Shown here piece by piece: positions 19,424-29,958 of a stretch of 64,000 nucleotides of DNA (position 1 is its first letter; every line of letters begins with the position of its first letter). The DNA lies in the NCBI GenBank assembly GCA_001724245.1, contig MEDX01000001.1:31962-95961 (forward strand), read 5' to 3'. The DNA is from Fonticula-like sp. SCN 57-25. Its lineage: Eukaryota; Nucleariida; Rotosphaerida. Below the pieces are notes generated by a model. It was not told the origin of the DNA. It ran no database searches and worked only from the letters and a program-made list of their open reading frames with translations. Made by a program: the position numbers and the translations under genes.

Positions 19424-21685
19424 TCAGTCAATAACGGATTGGTACGTCGGCAAATGTACATTCACATGGTGGCGCGCAAAGTGCGCAATGCGCCTGACAG
19501 CGCCCTCCAGCTCGCCCTTGATCGGCACGAGGCCCATCCGGGCGTACGTCTGCTCCGCCGGCGCTCTCCCCTGCATGGCGTCGACCACGACGGACCTGAG
19601 GTTGCTGCGGACGAGCACCATGACCGGCGAAAAGTACTGCACCGCCTTGCCGGCATGCACCTCGAACCGATGTAGCGCATCCGGCCCCACCTCGAGGCGC
19701 TCACCTAGCGCGCGCAACGCCACCGCTGCATCGGCGCTCTCATCAGGCCAGGCTCCCAGAGCGCCAGTGCACGCGTCGTGCAGCGCGGCTGCCGAGGGAG
19801 GTGCCACGCGCGACGTTCGCGCGACCATGCACAGCACCGCCATCACGCTGAGCCGCCACAGATGGTGCCCGATACGCAGGATCCGCTCAACGTCCAGGTG
19901 CAGCGTCTCGGGGATGCTCTCTAAGCTAAGAGGCTCTTCAGGCAAGAAAGCCGCAGCGAGGCCGGCATGCAGTCGGTGCTCGAAGCGGTCACTCGCCGGT
20001 AGCTGCCGCACCCACTCTTTTGTGCGCCCAAGAGAAAAGCCGTCGCTCTCCAGCCGGCGCGCAAAGTTGTCACGCTCGTATCTCACGCCCTGCTCGAGCA
20101 GCAGCGGCCGGGCCATGTTGAGGTGCGCGTTGGCGAGGTCGAGGCGCGTGAGGCGCAGCATCTCCATGACGTCTTCAAAGGCGGCGACCATCTCTGCAGG
20201 CGGCGGGGCCGGCGGCAGCTGCTCGTACCGGCGCCGCATGTCGCCCACCTTGTCGTCCCGCGACGGCGCGCAGAGACCGGCAAGCTGCTCCACGACAAAG
20301 AGTAGATAGTGGCGCGCCTCAAAGGTGCCCGCCCGCAGCTGCTGAAGAATGACGTCCTGGTCAAGACCTTCATCAACCCGCAACCGCAGCGCGGCAGAGT
20401 TGGGGGCGAGGCTTGTGATCTGCAGGGCAATGTCTTGGATCAGCGTCATCAGCATTGCATAGTCGCCCGACATGGTGGAGGCCAGCAGGCCGTCCCAGAA
20501 CGCCTTGCGCGCCTGCGTGCGAACAGCGCCGACAAAGGGCGACTCGGCGGGATCGGACTCTAGCGTAAAGTCGGGCTCTACGAGAAGGCTGTGTAAAAGC
20601 GCCTCGTTGCCCATGTCGATGGGCGGCGGCTGCGCGTCTTCCTTTGTTGTGTCGGCCTCGGCCTGCTTCTTCTCACCAACACAGTCCGTAAGAGCGGCCC
20701 ATTGTGCGGGGCCGCTCACACGCAAGACGAGGTCGCGGGCCCGCTCGCGCGCACCGAGACGCGCCATCTGCATCACAAGTCGCCGCTGCTCCTTGTCGAC
20801 CTGGTCCAGGTACACGGCGGGAGGTATCGCCGACCGCTCGGAGTCTTGATTTCGTACGACGCCCTTAAAGTCCTCCAGCTCGGCGTAGCGCATCTCAAAG
20901 CGCGAAAGCATGTACTCTCGGTCCTTGGCCTTCCATTTGTCAAAGCAAATAAAGTAGAGCGTGCACGCGGCGTGGAAGGCTTGCACGAGCGCGCAACGCG
21001 GACGCGGCCTCCGCACAGCTGCGCGTAGAAGCGCAAACACAGCAAGCATTGACTCGGCCGCATCGCGCACAGCGTCCTCTTCCATCGCCAATTCCCCACG
21101 AGAAAAGATTGCCTCGGAATGCGTCGTCAGGAGGTACGCGCTGATGAACGCGCGCGCCGACCACGACCGCCGCGCCCCAGAGGCCGACACTGACCAGACG
21201 GCGTCAAGCATGGCCGCGACACCGCTAATTAGGGAATCGTCCCGCATTCTCCTCGTGGCACTGTCAAAAGACGCGCTCTGCATCGCTTCGATACGCAGGC
21301 CTGCTTGCTTGAACGCCGCCGTCGCGGCGTCAAAGTGTCGGTTCAGCCTCCACCACTGTTGAATCACGATGGCTGATTCGTGGACTTGCGCCAGACGATG
21401 CTGATGCGCGCCGCGTCCATCCTCGACACTTTGCTGCTGTTGTTGGGGCTGCACGAGTGCATGGTGCTGTCTCGGGTGCTCGCTAGGAGCTTGGCGACGC
21501 CGAGCAGCAACGAGTTTAGCGTGTGTCACCTTTGCGCACATGATACGCTTGCGCTCCTGCAAAATCGCCGCGCGACGAGCGGCAGCCGCTTCCAGCCTGG
21601 ACGATATCTTTGTCCGCGCCTCTACTTCCTTTCTCAGGCTTTCACTCGAGCGCATCCGAGAAGTGCACGTTCGCGTCGACGACAT
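19424..21685 (-). CDS. Tcp11/Sok1 family protein with IQ motif
   Basis: Intronless, 753 residues. N-terminal coiled region with many Arg and Gln, then an IQ-like motif (SAIVIQQWWRLNR) that could bind calmodulin. The rest matches the T-complex protein 11 domain: the FEARHYLLFVVEQLAGLCAP block, AFEDVMEMLRLTRLDLANAH and ARPLLLEQGVRYERDNF. Mammalian Tcp11 acts in sperm, yeast Sok1 in cAMP signalling; the cellular role here is unknown. It is unusual among its neighbours in having no intron over 2.2 kb. The ATG at 21685 is in frame from the first residue. Confidence 0.82.
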   Translation of the reverse strand: MSSTRTCTSRMRSSESLRKEVEARTKISSRLEAAAARRAAILQERKRIMCAKVTHAKLVAARRRQAPSEHPRQHHALVQPQQQQQSVEDGRGAHQHRLAQVHESAIVIQQWWRLNRHFDAATAAFKQAGLRIEAMQSASFDSATRRMRDDSLISGVAAMLDAVWSVSASGARRSWSARAFISAYLLTTHSEAIFSRGELAMEEDAVRDAAESMLAVFALLRAAVRRPRPRCALVQAFHAACTLYFICFDKWKAKDREYMLSRFEMRYAELEDFKGVVRNQDSERSAIPPAVYLDQVDKEQRRLVMQMARLGARERARDLVLRVSGPAQWAALTDCVGEKKQAEADTTKEDAQPPPIDMGNEALLHSLLVEPDFTLESDPAESPFVGAVRTQARKAFWDGLLASTMSGDYAMLMTLIQDIALQITSLAPNSAALRLRVDEGLDQDVILQQLRAGTFEARHYLLFVVEQLAGLCAPSRDDKVGDMRRRYEQLPPAPPPAEMVAAFEDVMEMLRLTRLDLANAHLNMARPLLLEQGVRYERDNFARRLESDGFSLGRTKEWVRQLPASDRFEHRLHAGLAAAFLPEEPLSLESIPETLHLDVERILRIGHHLWRLSVMAVLCMVARTSRVAPPSAAALHDACTGALGAWPDESADAAVALRALGERLEVGPDALHRFEVHAGKAVQYFSPVMVLVRSNLRSVVVDAMQGRAPAEQTYARMGLVPIKGELEGAVRRIAHFARHHVNVHLPTYQSVID

Positions 21686-21950
21686 CGCTGGTGGATTACG
21701 TCATTCGGTTGGTTTGTTGACAGATGTGTCAGCAGTCTGCGTCATCCCGCCAATCGCTCACCACAGGGAGCCAAAGAGAAAAACACTGTGCAATTAAGAA
21801 GGTCAGGAAACAAGAGTGGAAAATACTGTATATTGGTGCGTGTGAAGGGATGGGTTGGTTGCTATACATGCAGACAAAAATAGACCGACCGCGCGCCAAA
21901 GAGCGCCACGGAAGCAAAAAAGGAACCACGCTCTAGATATGCGCGGCTCT

Positions 21951-23273
21951 TCACAGATGCTGGCCGAACGTGGCCACGTCCACGAAAATCTCCTCTGCGC
22001 GCATGATTGGCTGAGTCGCGACAATGTCGAGTCCATTGTAGCGTGCGTTGGCGGGCTCGCTGGCGGACGCCGCTCTAAAGTAGGTACGGTTCAGGCCGTC
22101 GTACTGGCGGAGCACGGTGACGGCCGAGCCGACCGCGATCGGAGCGACCGGGGCCGGCTTGGCGTCCAGGTAGGCCGACGACGCGAGCAGGTGGGGAGCG
22201 GCCTCGCCGCGGATGAGCACCGAGTTGGCGGGGATGTCGCACGACGCAAAGCAGCTGAGCTTGCCGTCCTTGCGGGTGCGCACCTGGAAGCGCACCTTGG
22301 TCTGCTCAAAGCGGCGCATGGCGCACCGCATGATGCGCTCGGTGAAGCCGCGCACGCCGGCGGGGTCGTTGTCGAGGATAAAGTCGGCGGACCCCCAGAG
22401 CGCGCGCGGGTAGTACAGCCCGCAGTTGGGGTTGATCTCGAGGAAGTAAATGTCGCCCTTGCTGTTCATGCGCAGGTCGCAGCGCCCGTACGAGTTGCCG
22501 CCGACAGCGGTGAACGCCCGCCGGGAGACGTCGCGTAGCCGCTCAGAGAGGGCCGCGTCCTGGACGGGCGCCCACCCAATGCCCTCATAGTTGACCCACT
22601 TCATGTCAAAGTGCTTGAAGGTCTCGCCGTCGGGGAAGCTGCACTCAATAGGGACGTACGCAATGGGCTCGGCTCCATCGGCGTCGCCCTCGCTCACAAG
22701 GACGGTGAACTCGCGGCCCTCAATAAACTCCTCAACCAAAACACCGCCAAACATCTCCATGAAGCGCGCAACCTCCTGCTGCAGCTCGGTAAAGTTGGAC
22801 ACGCACGATTCGCGCGTCGTGCCAATGCTACCGCCGCTGTTGTAGTGCTTCACAATAAGCGGGTATTTCAGGTTCGAGACGGACGACTCGAGATCGTCGC
22901 CCGCGTAGCAAAACGCAAACGGAGCGGTGCGCACGCCGCCCTGCTGCGCAAGGATCTTCATGCGCTGCTTGTCCAGGTTGTAAAAGGCCGGCGCGCCGCC
23001 GGTGTACGGAGCGCGGTAGTGCTCCAGCGCCTCAACGACCTCCACGCCCGCGCGGTCCTCGTCCCACGCGCCGTCGCAGAGGTTGATGAACATGTCGTAC
23101 TTTTTGGACCACACGAGCTCGCGGACAAAGCTCACCGAATTCGCCTTGGGGACGCCGATCGACTCCCACGTGTGCTCGGGAAAGTACGGCGCGGGCGTGC
23201 ACTCGTAGTCGTCATGGTCCTTGAACACGGACTCAGAGTCCTCGTACGAGGACGCAATCACTGCGATCCGCAT
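21951..23273 (-). CDS. D-Ala-D-Ala-ligase-like ATP-grasp enzyme fused to a SET-like C-terminal domain
   Basis: Intronless, 440 residues. Residues 1-310 look like a D-alanine-D-alanine-ligase-type ATP-grasp: DMFINLCDGAWDED, YPLIVKHYNSGGSIG (ATP lysine), GGVLVEEFIEGREFTVLV and RCDLRMNSKGDIYFLEINPN (metal-binding Glu/Asn). The C-terminal ~110 residues resemble the ends of a SET domain: LSCFASCDIPANSVLIRGE, like the G-x-G-x-F-A start, and PIMRAEEIFVDVATFG, like the GEEI-x-x-x-Y-G end. The conserved NH-containing core is not seen, so methyltransferase activity is doubtful. Peptidoglycan synthesis is not expected here; the substrate is probably another carboxylate-amine pair. The SET part is my inference. 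Confidence 0.7.
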   Translation of the reverse strand: MRIAVIASSYEDSESVFKDHDDYECTPAPYFPEHTWESIGVPKANSVSFVRELVWSKKYDMFINLCDGAWDEDRAGVEVVEALEHYRAPYTGGAPAFYNLDKQRMKILAQQGGVRTAPFAFCYAGDDLESSVSNLKYPLIVKHYNSGGSIGTTRESCVSNFTELQQEVARFMEMFGGVLVEEFIEGREFTVLVSEGDADGAEPIAYVPIECSFPDGETFKHFDMKWVNYEGIGWAPVQDAALSERLRDVSRRAFTAVGGNSYGRCDLRMNSKGDIYFLEINPNCGLYYPRALWGSADFILDNDPAGVRGFTERIMRCAMRRFEQTKVRFQVRTRKDGKLSCFASCDIPANSVLIRGEAAPHLLASSAYLDAKPAPVAPIAVGSAVTVLRQYDGLNRTYFRAASASEPANARYNGLDIVATQPIMRAEEIFVDVATFGQHL

Positions 23274-23455
23274 GGCGCCGTCCTTTGTTGCGTGATGCTG
23301 CGCGGTGTCCGCGTGAAACGCCCGTGAAACACTTGCACAGCTCCACTCTGATTGGCCGCCGGCCTGCTGTTCCTGTGCACATGGCTGTGCACAACGGTGT
23401 GGGCAGGTGTTTTCGGTGTTGACTTCTGCGGGGGAGCGAGCGAGCGAGAGGGCAA

Positions 23456-25382
23456 ATGTCGAACGAGGAGCGCGTGGCGGCGCTCATAGAGATGGTCCGC
23501 GGGATGACGCTCCTGAAGGCGGGCAGGAGTGTACGTTTTTGGAGGGCCGTGTTTGTATGATTGACGTCCGTTTTGTAGGGCAAGCCGCATTTCCGCCACT
23601 TTACACTCAGCCCTGACCTGTCGAGGATCTCTTGGGAGTCTCCCAAGAAGGATGAGGCGTTTGTTGCAATCTCGGAGATCTCTGAGCTGCTTCGCGGCCA
23701 GGTAACAAAGGTGTTTCAGCAGAATCCTATCCCCGAGCACCAGGATCTCTCGTTTTCTTTGGCCTACCGTGGCGGGCGCACGCTCGACATTGTGTGCAAG
23801 GATCGCCGCGAGTATGATCTTTGGATCCGCGGCATCACTGCGTTGCGGAGCAAGGAGGTGAGCGCTGATGAGGCGGCGCGCATTCGCAAGGAGGCGTCAT
23901 CGGGCGGCGGGAACAAGGTCCAGGTCGTCATTGAAAAGAACACTGCCAAGCTGGTCGTACGCGAGGACGCGTCTGACGTGTATACGTGGGGCTGCGGGCG
24001 GTTTGGTCGCCTCGGCCACGGCGATGACGTTGACGAGGCGGCCCCGCGCGTGCTCGAGCCGCTGCTCGGCAAGGATGTTGTTTTTATGGCCCTTGGTACT
24101 GCGCACTCGATGGCAATCACGGAGAGCGGCGAGGTGTATGGGTGGGGATACGGCGCGCACGGGCGCCTCGGCAACGGCCACGAGCGGAACCGCTTCACGC
24201 CGCTGGCCATTGCAGAGCTCCGTGGAAAATATGTAACGCAGCTGGCCTGCGGCGACGGTCACTCGGCCGGCCTCGCCGAGTCTGGCCTGCTGTATACGTG
24301 GGGCAACGGCGAGAGCGGCCAGCTCGGCTTTGAGACGCCCAAGACGAGCGTGCCGACGGCGATCCCCTCCGAGGCCTTTGAGGGGCGCCACCCCGTGCAG
24401 GTCGCCTGCGGGCCCGACTTTACGTGCGTCGTCACAAAGGACGGCTCGCTCTACACATTTGGCCTCAACAGCCACGGGCAGCTCGGCCTCGGGGACTACG
24501 AGAACAGGTCGACGCCCACGCGCGTCAACGCCCTCAACGGCATTGAGATTAGGAAAGTCGCATGCGGCGGATCCCACGTGGCGGCTGTGTCGGGTACGCT
24601 GTCTTTTTTTGGTCCTGCTGTATGCTAACCGCTGCTACCCATAGCGTCTGGTGTGCTTTATATCTGGGGCGACGGCGCCAGCGGCCAGCTCGGGCTCGGC
24701 GAGGACCTCTGCGTCCCGACGCCACTCCCGCGCATGGTGGACGCGCTCTCGTCCATGGAAGCGGTTGATGTGTGCTGCGGGCAGCGACACACGATTGTCC
24801 TCGTGTCGACGGGCGCGCTCTTTGGCTTTGGCGATGGGTCCGCGGGGCAGCTCGGCCTTGGCACGCTCGTCAAGCGCGTCCCGATTCCCCGGCAGGTCGC
24901 CTTCCCGGACAAGCAGCGCATTTCCCTCATTGCATGCGGCGACTCTCACACGGCGGCGGTCACCGAGTCGGGCCAGCTGCTGACGTGGGGGCACGCCGCC
25001 AACGGCCGGCTCGGGCAGGAGGGCTCTCGCGACAAAATTGCACCCGCGCCAGTCGATGCGGTGGCAAACAAGCACGTCCGCATGGTGGTGTGCGGCGGCT
25101 CCCACATGGCCGTCACAGTGACGCACACATGGGTGCCGGACAAGGAGGCGCGCGATTGCATGGCGTGCAAGAAGCGCTTTACTCAAGTTCGCAGGAGGGT
25201 GCGCCTGGCTAATATATGCGAATAGTGTATCTAATTTGAGTGATTTGTAGCATCACTGCAGAAAGTGCGGAGGCGTCTTTTGCGGCGACTGCTCTTCCAA
25301 GCGGTTCCCTATTCTGGAGGCGGGCTTTAGCGAGCCCGTCCGTGTCTGTGACAAGTGCTATTCCATCCTGTCTCGTAATTAA
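23456..25382 (+). CDS. PH-RCC1-FYVE protein
   Basis: Four exons: 23456-23530, 23579-24593, 24645-25198, 25251-25382; 591 residues. The N-terminal ~130 residues form a PH domain (DLSFSLAYRGGRTLDIVCKD, YDLWIRGITAL). Six or seven RCC1 repeats follow (VYTWGCGRFGRLGHGD, VYGWGYGAHGRLGNG, LYTWGNGESGQLGF, and so on). The end is a FYVE zinc finger with the PI3P-binding RRRHHCRKCGG sequence rebuilt across the last intron. Similar PRAF-type proteins occur in plants and amoebae and act in endosomal trafficking or as GTPase regulators. It shares a 182-bp divergent promoter with the ATP-grasp gene. Confidence 0.92.
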
Positions 25383-25596
25383 AATGTATATGCAGTTTTC
25401 AATGAAAGTCCTTTTGAACCTTTATGTACTATATTGCAAATGTGATGCCTTCGAGGCATACATGCCCAAGCAATCCCCATTCGATCATTGCCCGCCTCGG
25501 ATCCAAAGACCGAAGACCGATCCGGATTAGAATGAATCGCGATCCAAATGAGCGTCATTGTCGATACGTCGTTTGCCTGGAGCCGCCGCCGCAAAG

Positions 25597-27163
25597 ATGG
25601 TACGTAATCGCGGGTGCAGGGCGCCGGTTCTTGGGAACTAAGGGCTGCTCGTAGGGTGGAAACCAGTCTGGAATGCCTCCGCAGGGAGATGGCGATCAGG
25701 ATAACAAGAAGGACGATAAGGTATGGCCTGCGCTGTCTGCAATCGTTTTGGCTGACGTTACCCCTCCTTTTCGTTACAAAGGATAAGAAGCGTTACGAGC
25801 CGCCGGTGGCGCCTCGCGTGGGTCGCAAGCGCAAGACGCGCAAGGGCCCCGACGCGTCGCACAAGCTTCCTGCAGGTACGCTGCCGGTTTAACTCTGTGA
25901 TTAGCATGCCCTAACGCTCCCGTTCTTTCGTGCAGTTTTCCCTACAACGCGCTGTCGCCTAAAGCTCCTAAAGTCGGAGCGCATCAAGGACTTTTTGCTT
26001 CTTGAGGAGGAGTTTGTGACTAACCAGGACCGTCTTCGGCCTCGCGATGAGAAGAATCAGGAGGAGCGTGTCAAGGTAGACGATCTCCGCGGCTCGCCGA
26101 TGAGCATCGGCACGCTCGAGGAGCTTGTTGACGACAACCATGCCATTGTGTCCACCTCGATGGGCCCCGAGTTTTATGTGAGCATCATGTCGTTTGTCGA
26201 CAAGGATCAGCTTGTGCCCTCGTGCTCTGTCTTGCTACACAACAAGGTCATGGCCATTGTCGGCGTCCTCGGCGATGACGTTGATCCCATGGTGTCGGTG
26301 ATGAAGCTCGAAAAGGCGCCCACGGAATCGTACGCCGACGTCGGAGGCCTCGAGCAGCAGGTTCAGGAGATCAAGGTGCGCTTTTTTGCTTTCTTTAGTG
26401 CGCGTGTGCTAAACTGCTCTTTTTCCGTTAATAGGAGGCCGTGGAATTGCCTCTGACTCACCCCGAGCTCTATGACGAGATGGGCATCCGGCCGCCGAAG
26501 GGTGTTATTCTGTACGGCCCGCCCGGCACCGGCAAGACGTTGCTCGCCAAGGCCGTTGCGAACCAGACGTCGGCGACGTTCCTTCGCGTCGTCGGCTCTG
26601 AGCTCATCCAAAAGTACCTCGGCGACGGCCCCAAGCTCGTCCGCGAGCTTTTCCGCGTTGCCGAGGAGCACGCGCCGTCCATTGTCTTTATTGACGAAAT
26701 TGACGCTGTCGGCACCAAGCGCTACGACTCGACGTCTGGCGGCGAGCGCGAGATCCAGCGCACCATGCTCGAGCTGCTCAACCAGCTCGACGGTTTTGAC
26801 TCGCGCGGCGACGTCAAGGTCATCATGGCCACGAACAAGATCGAGTCGCTGGACCCCGCGCTCATTCGTCCCGGCCGTATTGACCGCAAGATTGAGTTCC
26901 CGCTGCCCGACATCAAGACCAAGCGCAACATTTTCAACCTGCACACGATGCGGATGACGCTGAGCGACGACGTGGACGTCGAGGAGCTGATCACGGCCAA
27001 GGACGATCTTTCCGGCGCCGACATCAAGGCCGTCTGCACAGAGGCCGGTCTGCTGGCGCTCCGCGAGCGCCGCATGCGCGTGACCATGGACGACTTCCGC
27101 AAGGCCAAGGAAAAGGTCATGTTCCGCAAGACGGACAACACCCCCGAGGGTCTGTATCTGTAG
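25597..27163 (+). CDS. RPT2: 26S proteasome AAA-ATPase subunit Rpt2
   Basis: Five exons: 25597-25599, 25655-25720, 25782-25875, 25936-26375, 26435-27163; 443 residues. The first coding exon is only the ATG. Splicing to 25655 gives [16 protein letters not shown], restoring the N-myristoylated MG start typical of Rpt2; without it the protein would start at a Met in MPPQGDG. Motifs: GPPGTGKT (Walker A), [13 protein letters not shown] (Walker B), [26 protein letters not shown] (arginine finger region), and the C-terminal LYL HbYX motif that opens the 20S gate. Rpt2 unfolds and feeds substrates to the proteasome core. Nearly invariant across eukaryotes. Confidence 0.97.
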
Positions 27164-27281
27164 ATGGATGCGGACAACGCGAATGCCATCATAGTATATA
27201 CATTAAAAAGCAAAATAAATCAATTACAGCGTATCAGAAAGGGAATCAAAGGACCCATGCTAGTGTACAGCGCGCAGCCGG

Positions 27282-28669
27282 TCAACGCTCGCCATCGCTC
27301 TCGATGTCTGCCAAAAATGAATAGTGAGCAAAGTGAGCAACAAAGCGCAAGGCGCGCACCGATGTACTCGTTCACCTCGGCCAGCGTGCTTGGGCTGAAA
27401 GAGTCGACCCTGCGCGAAGCGTCAGTAACATGCGAGAGTGAAAAGCGCGTATGCGCACGAGTGGTACTCGGGAAGCGCAGAGTAGCTGTCGGATCTATCA
27501 AAGTCGCCGGCGCCCGTCGGTGTGGCAGCCATCGACTCGCTCGCCGCGTCGCTCGCGCCGGGGGTCTGCTGGAAATCGGCTGCGTACGGAAGGGTCAGCA
27601 ATGCTGTCGGGCAAGCTCGGGGCGTACCGCGCAGGCAGAGGCTGCGGACCATGGCGCGCTGCTCGTCCGTGTGGATGCTGCACCGTACGCTCTTGTTGCA
27701 CGACTTTCCCGTAGAGTTGGACAGCACGCCGCACGTCTGCTCAAAGAGCTGCCGGAGCGCGGGCTGCGTCTTGCTCTCGAGGAGCGAGGCGGCAAACTTG
27801 CGCAGCGTGAGCTCGGGGTCCGTCGGCGTGCCAGCGCCCGCCGACCGTGCGCCGCCCTTCTTGCCCTGCGGGCTCTTGGTGATCACCGACAGGGTCGAGG
27901 GGTCGGGCGACATCGGGTCGCCCTTCTTGGGCTTCTTGGCGAGCTTGCCCTTGGCCGTCTTTTTGCCTACAAAGCACGTGCGTCAGACGGCATCCGGCAT
28001 GCGCAGCTGGAACGTACGCTTCTTGCCGTCGGCGCCCAGGTAGCTTCCGTCCACAAAATCGTCGTCATCGTCGTCATCCCCGCGGGATCCGTCCGCATCG
28101 GCCTGGCTCCCCGCGGCCGCCGCGGCAATGGCCGCCGTCGCGGTGCCACTGAAACAGAAATCAGCAACGTCAAAAGGGAATTAATACGCTGCGTACTGGT
28201 TTCCGCGCCGCGCCCGGCGTCCAAAGCCCATGCAATTCTCAAGATGCGGCGCATAGCGCGACGCGCGGCAGCGCTGCGTCTGGCAGTGATCGCAGTCAAA
28301 CGCCATCGTCTCGACGGCCGACGAGCTGACGACATCGCCGCCTGTCACCGCGTCACATGCCTGGCGGCAGACGTGGCACACGGGGCTATCAATTTTGGCC
28401 TTGCGGTGGACGTCAAAGCACACATCGAGGATCACGTCGTCGATCAGATCCGCGAGCAGCTCCATGCTCTGCGTGATTGTTAATGGTGAGCGTCACAGGC
28501 AACATCAAAAGGGCGATCGCACCAAGCTCGCGCATGACTTGTGCGCCTGAATCGACGCAAGCGTATCCGCCATGATCGCCTTGCGCTGCTGGAGCGCCTC
28601 GACGTGCGCATTCTTTAAAGTGAGCAGCTCCACGTACGACACTTCCTTGACCGGTCCAGTCGCCGCCAT
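27282..28669 (-). CDS. SAGA deubiquitination-module protein, Sgf11/ATXN7L3 type
   Basis: Seven exons between 28669 and 27282 (28669-28523, 28468-28197, 28148-28018, 27966-27628, 27579-27468, 27409-27360, 27307-27282); 358 residues. An N-terminal helix (MELLADLIDDVILDVCFDVHR) is followed by a Sgf11 zinc finger (CDHCQTQRCRASRYAPHLE, CMGFGRR). After a poly-Asp linker comes an SCA7-like zinc domain (CGVLSNSTGKSCNKSVRCSI, HTDEQ). This order equals human ATXN7L3, which tethers the H2B deubiquitinase to SAGA. The last 30 residues come from two small exons and are poorly conserved. It is convergent to Rpt2 (119 bp). Confidence 0.85.
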
Positions 28670-29053
28670 CCCGCCGGACGGCCAATCGCAGATTGCATCT
28701 CAGTTTGCACAGGCGAAAACTGATATATGCGGCATGCAGCCTGCTTCGTGCACCGTTTTTGAGGTGGACAGTGGACAAAGCAGAAAGAGAACTCGGCTTT
28801 GCCAGTGGCCGCCTAGTTACTTTTTCTAAGGCCGGTTTGCCTCTGCTTGAACCACAATCCGTCGATCATTTGGTTGCATCAATTGGTTGTATCATAGGCG
28901 CCTGCTCTGCTTGCCGAGGCGCTTTATCGACGCAAGAACGCAGGCCAAATGCACTCAAGCACTCAATATAGGACAACGCAAACACACAAATAGAAAAGGG
29001 CATAGTATGCATTATCATACATGAGACACTGAAAATAGGTTGTCGGGAGGAAT
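28670..29053. other. Interval between the Sgf11 start and the EMC10 stop
   Basis: Holds the Sgf11 promoter region and the EMC10 3' flank. A CCAAT-type ATTGG lies near 28870-28890. No coding or RNA gene is seen. Confidence 0.6.
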
Positions 29054-29908
29054 CTACCGCCTTGCGGGCGCCGCCGCCGCGGCCCCGCCGGCACCCTGCG
29101 CGCCGCCCTCCGGAGGAGCGCCGGTCAGCATCGGCATGACAAAGACGACAAAGACGACACCGAGAAGGAAGGTCTTGTGCGACACACAGTTAGCAAACGA
29201 ATATGATTCCAAATAATTCTCGTACCGGTGACATGTAAAAGGGCGTGTCGGCCTTCTTTTCCGGCTCGCCGTCTGCGCTGCGAGCGCGACGCGCCACCTC
29301 GGTAGCACTTTAGCCGCATAATGGGTGAGAAATATAGAATAAACGATGAGCAGAAGCGCGTACACAGGGCCCTCGGAAGTGCGGCGAGCAGCCACCTTGG
29401 TCGAAAAGTGAACAGAGTCGGCGGAGACGGCGGACTGCGCTACGTTAGCCAACACGTTTCCGCACATTAAATAGCGTACCGTGTCGCAGCCGCTGGACGA
29501 GGCGAGATACGAGACGTGGAACGGCTTGCCGTCCTCGTCGAGATGCACCGTAAACTCTTCCTCAAAGTTGGCCGCCTTGAGGGCGCACTGTCCCGAGGCG
29601 TTAGAGCCAAGCCGCAAGCAACGCGCACGGCATACCAAAGGAATTGAAGCAGTCGAGAGGCGCTCAGAGCTGCCTGACCGCATGAGCGCGTGCACTGTCA
29701 CGAGCTGGCTGCTGGAGGCAGCGGCCGCCAGGCAATTCACCAGGGATGGCGACACTGTCGTCGGCTCGAACCGCCAGTTGTTGCCCGCGCCGCGGATCAC
29801 GCCGCGATCAATGTCGTGGGCATCCCCACAGCTCGCCGAAATGTGGATCTCGGCCGCATGGCTGACCGCAAGCAGCAGCGCAAAGACCGCCAGGCCGCGC
29901 ATCGTCAT
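29054..29908 (-). CDS. EMC10: ER membrane protein complex subunit 10
   Basis: Five exons (29908-29636, 29587-29480, 29434-29364, 29307-29226, 29173-29054), 217 residues. A signal peptide (MTMRGLAVFALLLAVSHAA) is followed by a luminal beta-rich domain (NFEEEFTVHLDEDGKPFHVS), a linker (EKKADTPFYMSP), one transmembrane helix (TFLLGVVFVVFVMPMLTG) and a Gly/Ala tail (APPEGGAQGAGG) as in EMC10. EMC10 belongs to the complex that inserts membrane proteins in the ER. The continuous ORF hides four introns; splicing gives a much better family match. The start is only 50 bp from the divergent DIS3L1 start. Confidence 0.82.
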   Translation of the reverse strand: MTMRGLAVFALLLAVSHAAEIHISASCGDAHDIDRGVIRGAGNNWRFEPTTVSPSLVNCLAAAASSSQLVTVHALMRSGSSERLSTASIPLVCRARCLRLGSNASGQCALKAANFEEEFTVHLDEDGKPFHVSYLASSSGCDTVRYLMCGNVLANVAQSAVSADSVHFSTKVAARRTSEGPVYALLLIVYSIFLTHYAAKVLPRWRVALAAQTASRKRRPTRPFTCHRYENYLESYSFANCVSHKTFLLGVVFVVFVMPMLTGAPPEGGAQGAGGAAAAAPARR

Positions 29909-29958
29909 TGTGCGTGGTTCAAACTGCCCCTCCAGATCGAATGCCCCTCAAGTAAACG

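Noticed and set aside
28180-28465. Separate zinc-finger gene
   Set aside because: It is exon 2 of the ATXN7L3-like gene, joined in frame to the helix exon and the SCA7 exon.
27164-28483. 439-codon frame on the plus strand across the Sgf11 gene
   Set aside because: It runs through seven spliced minus-strand exons with zinc-finger motifs and has no recognisable domain.
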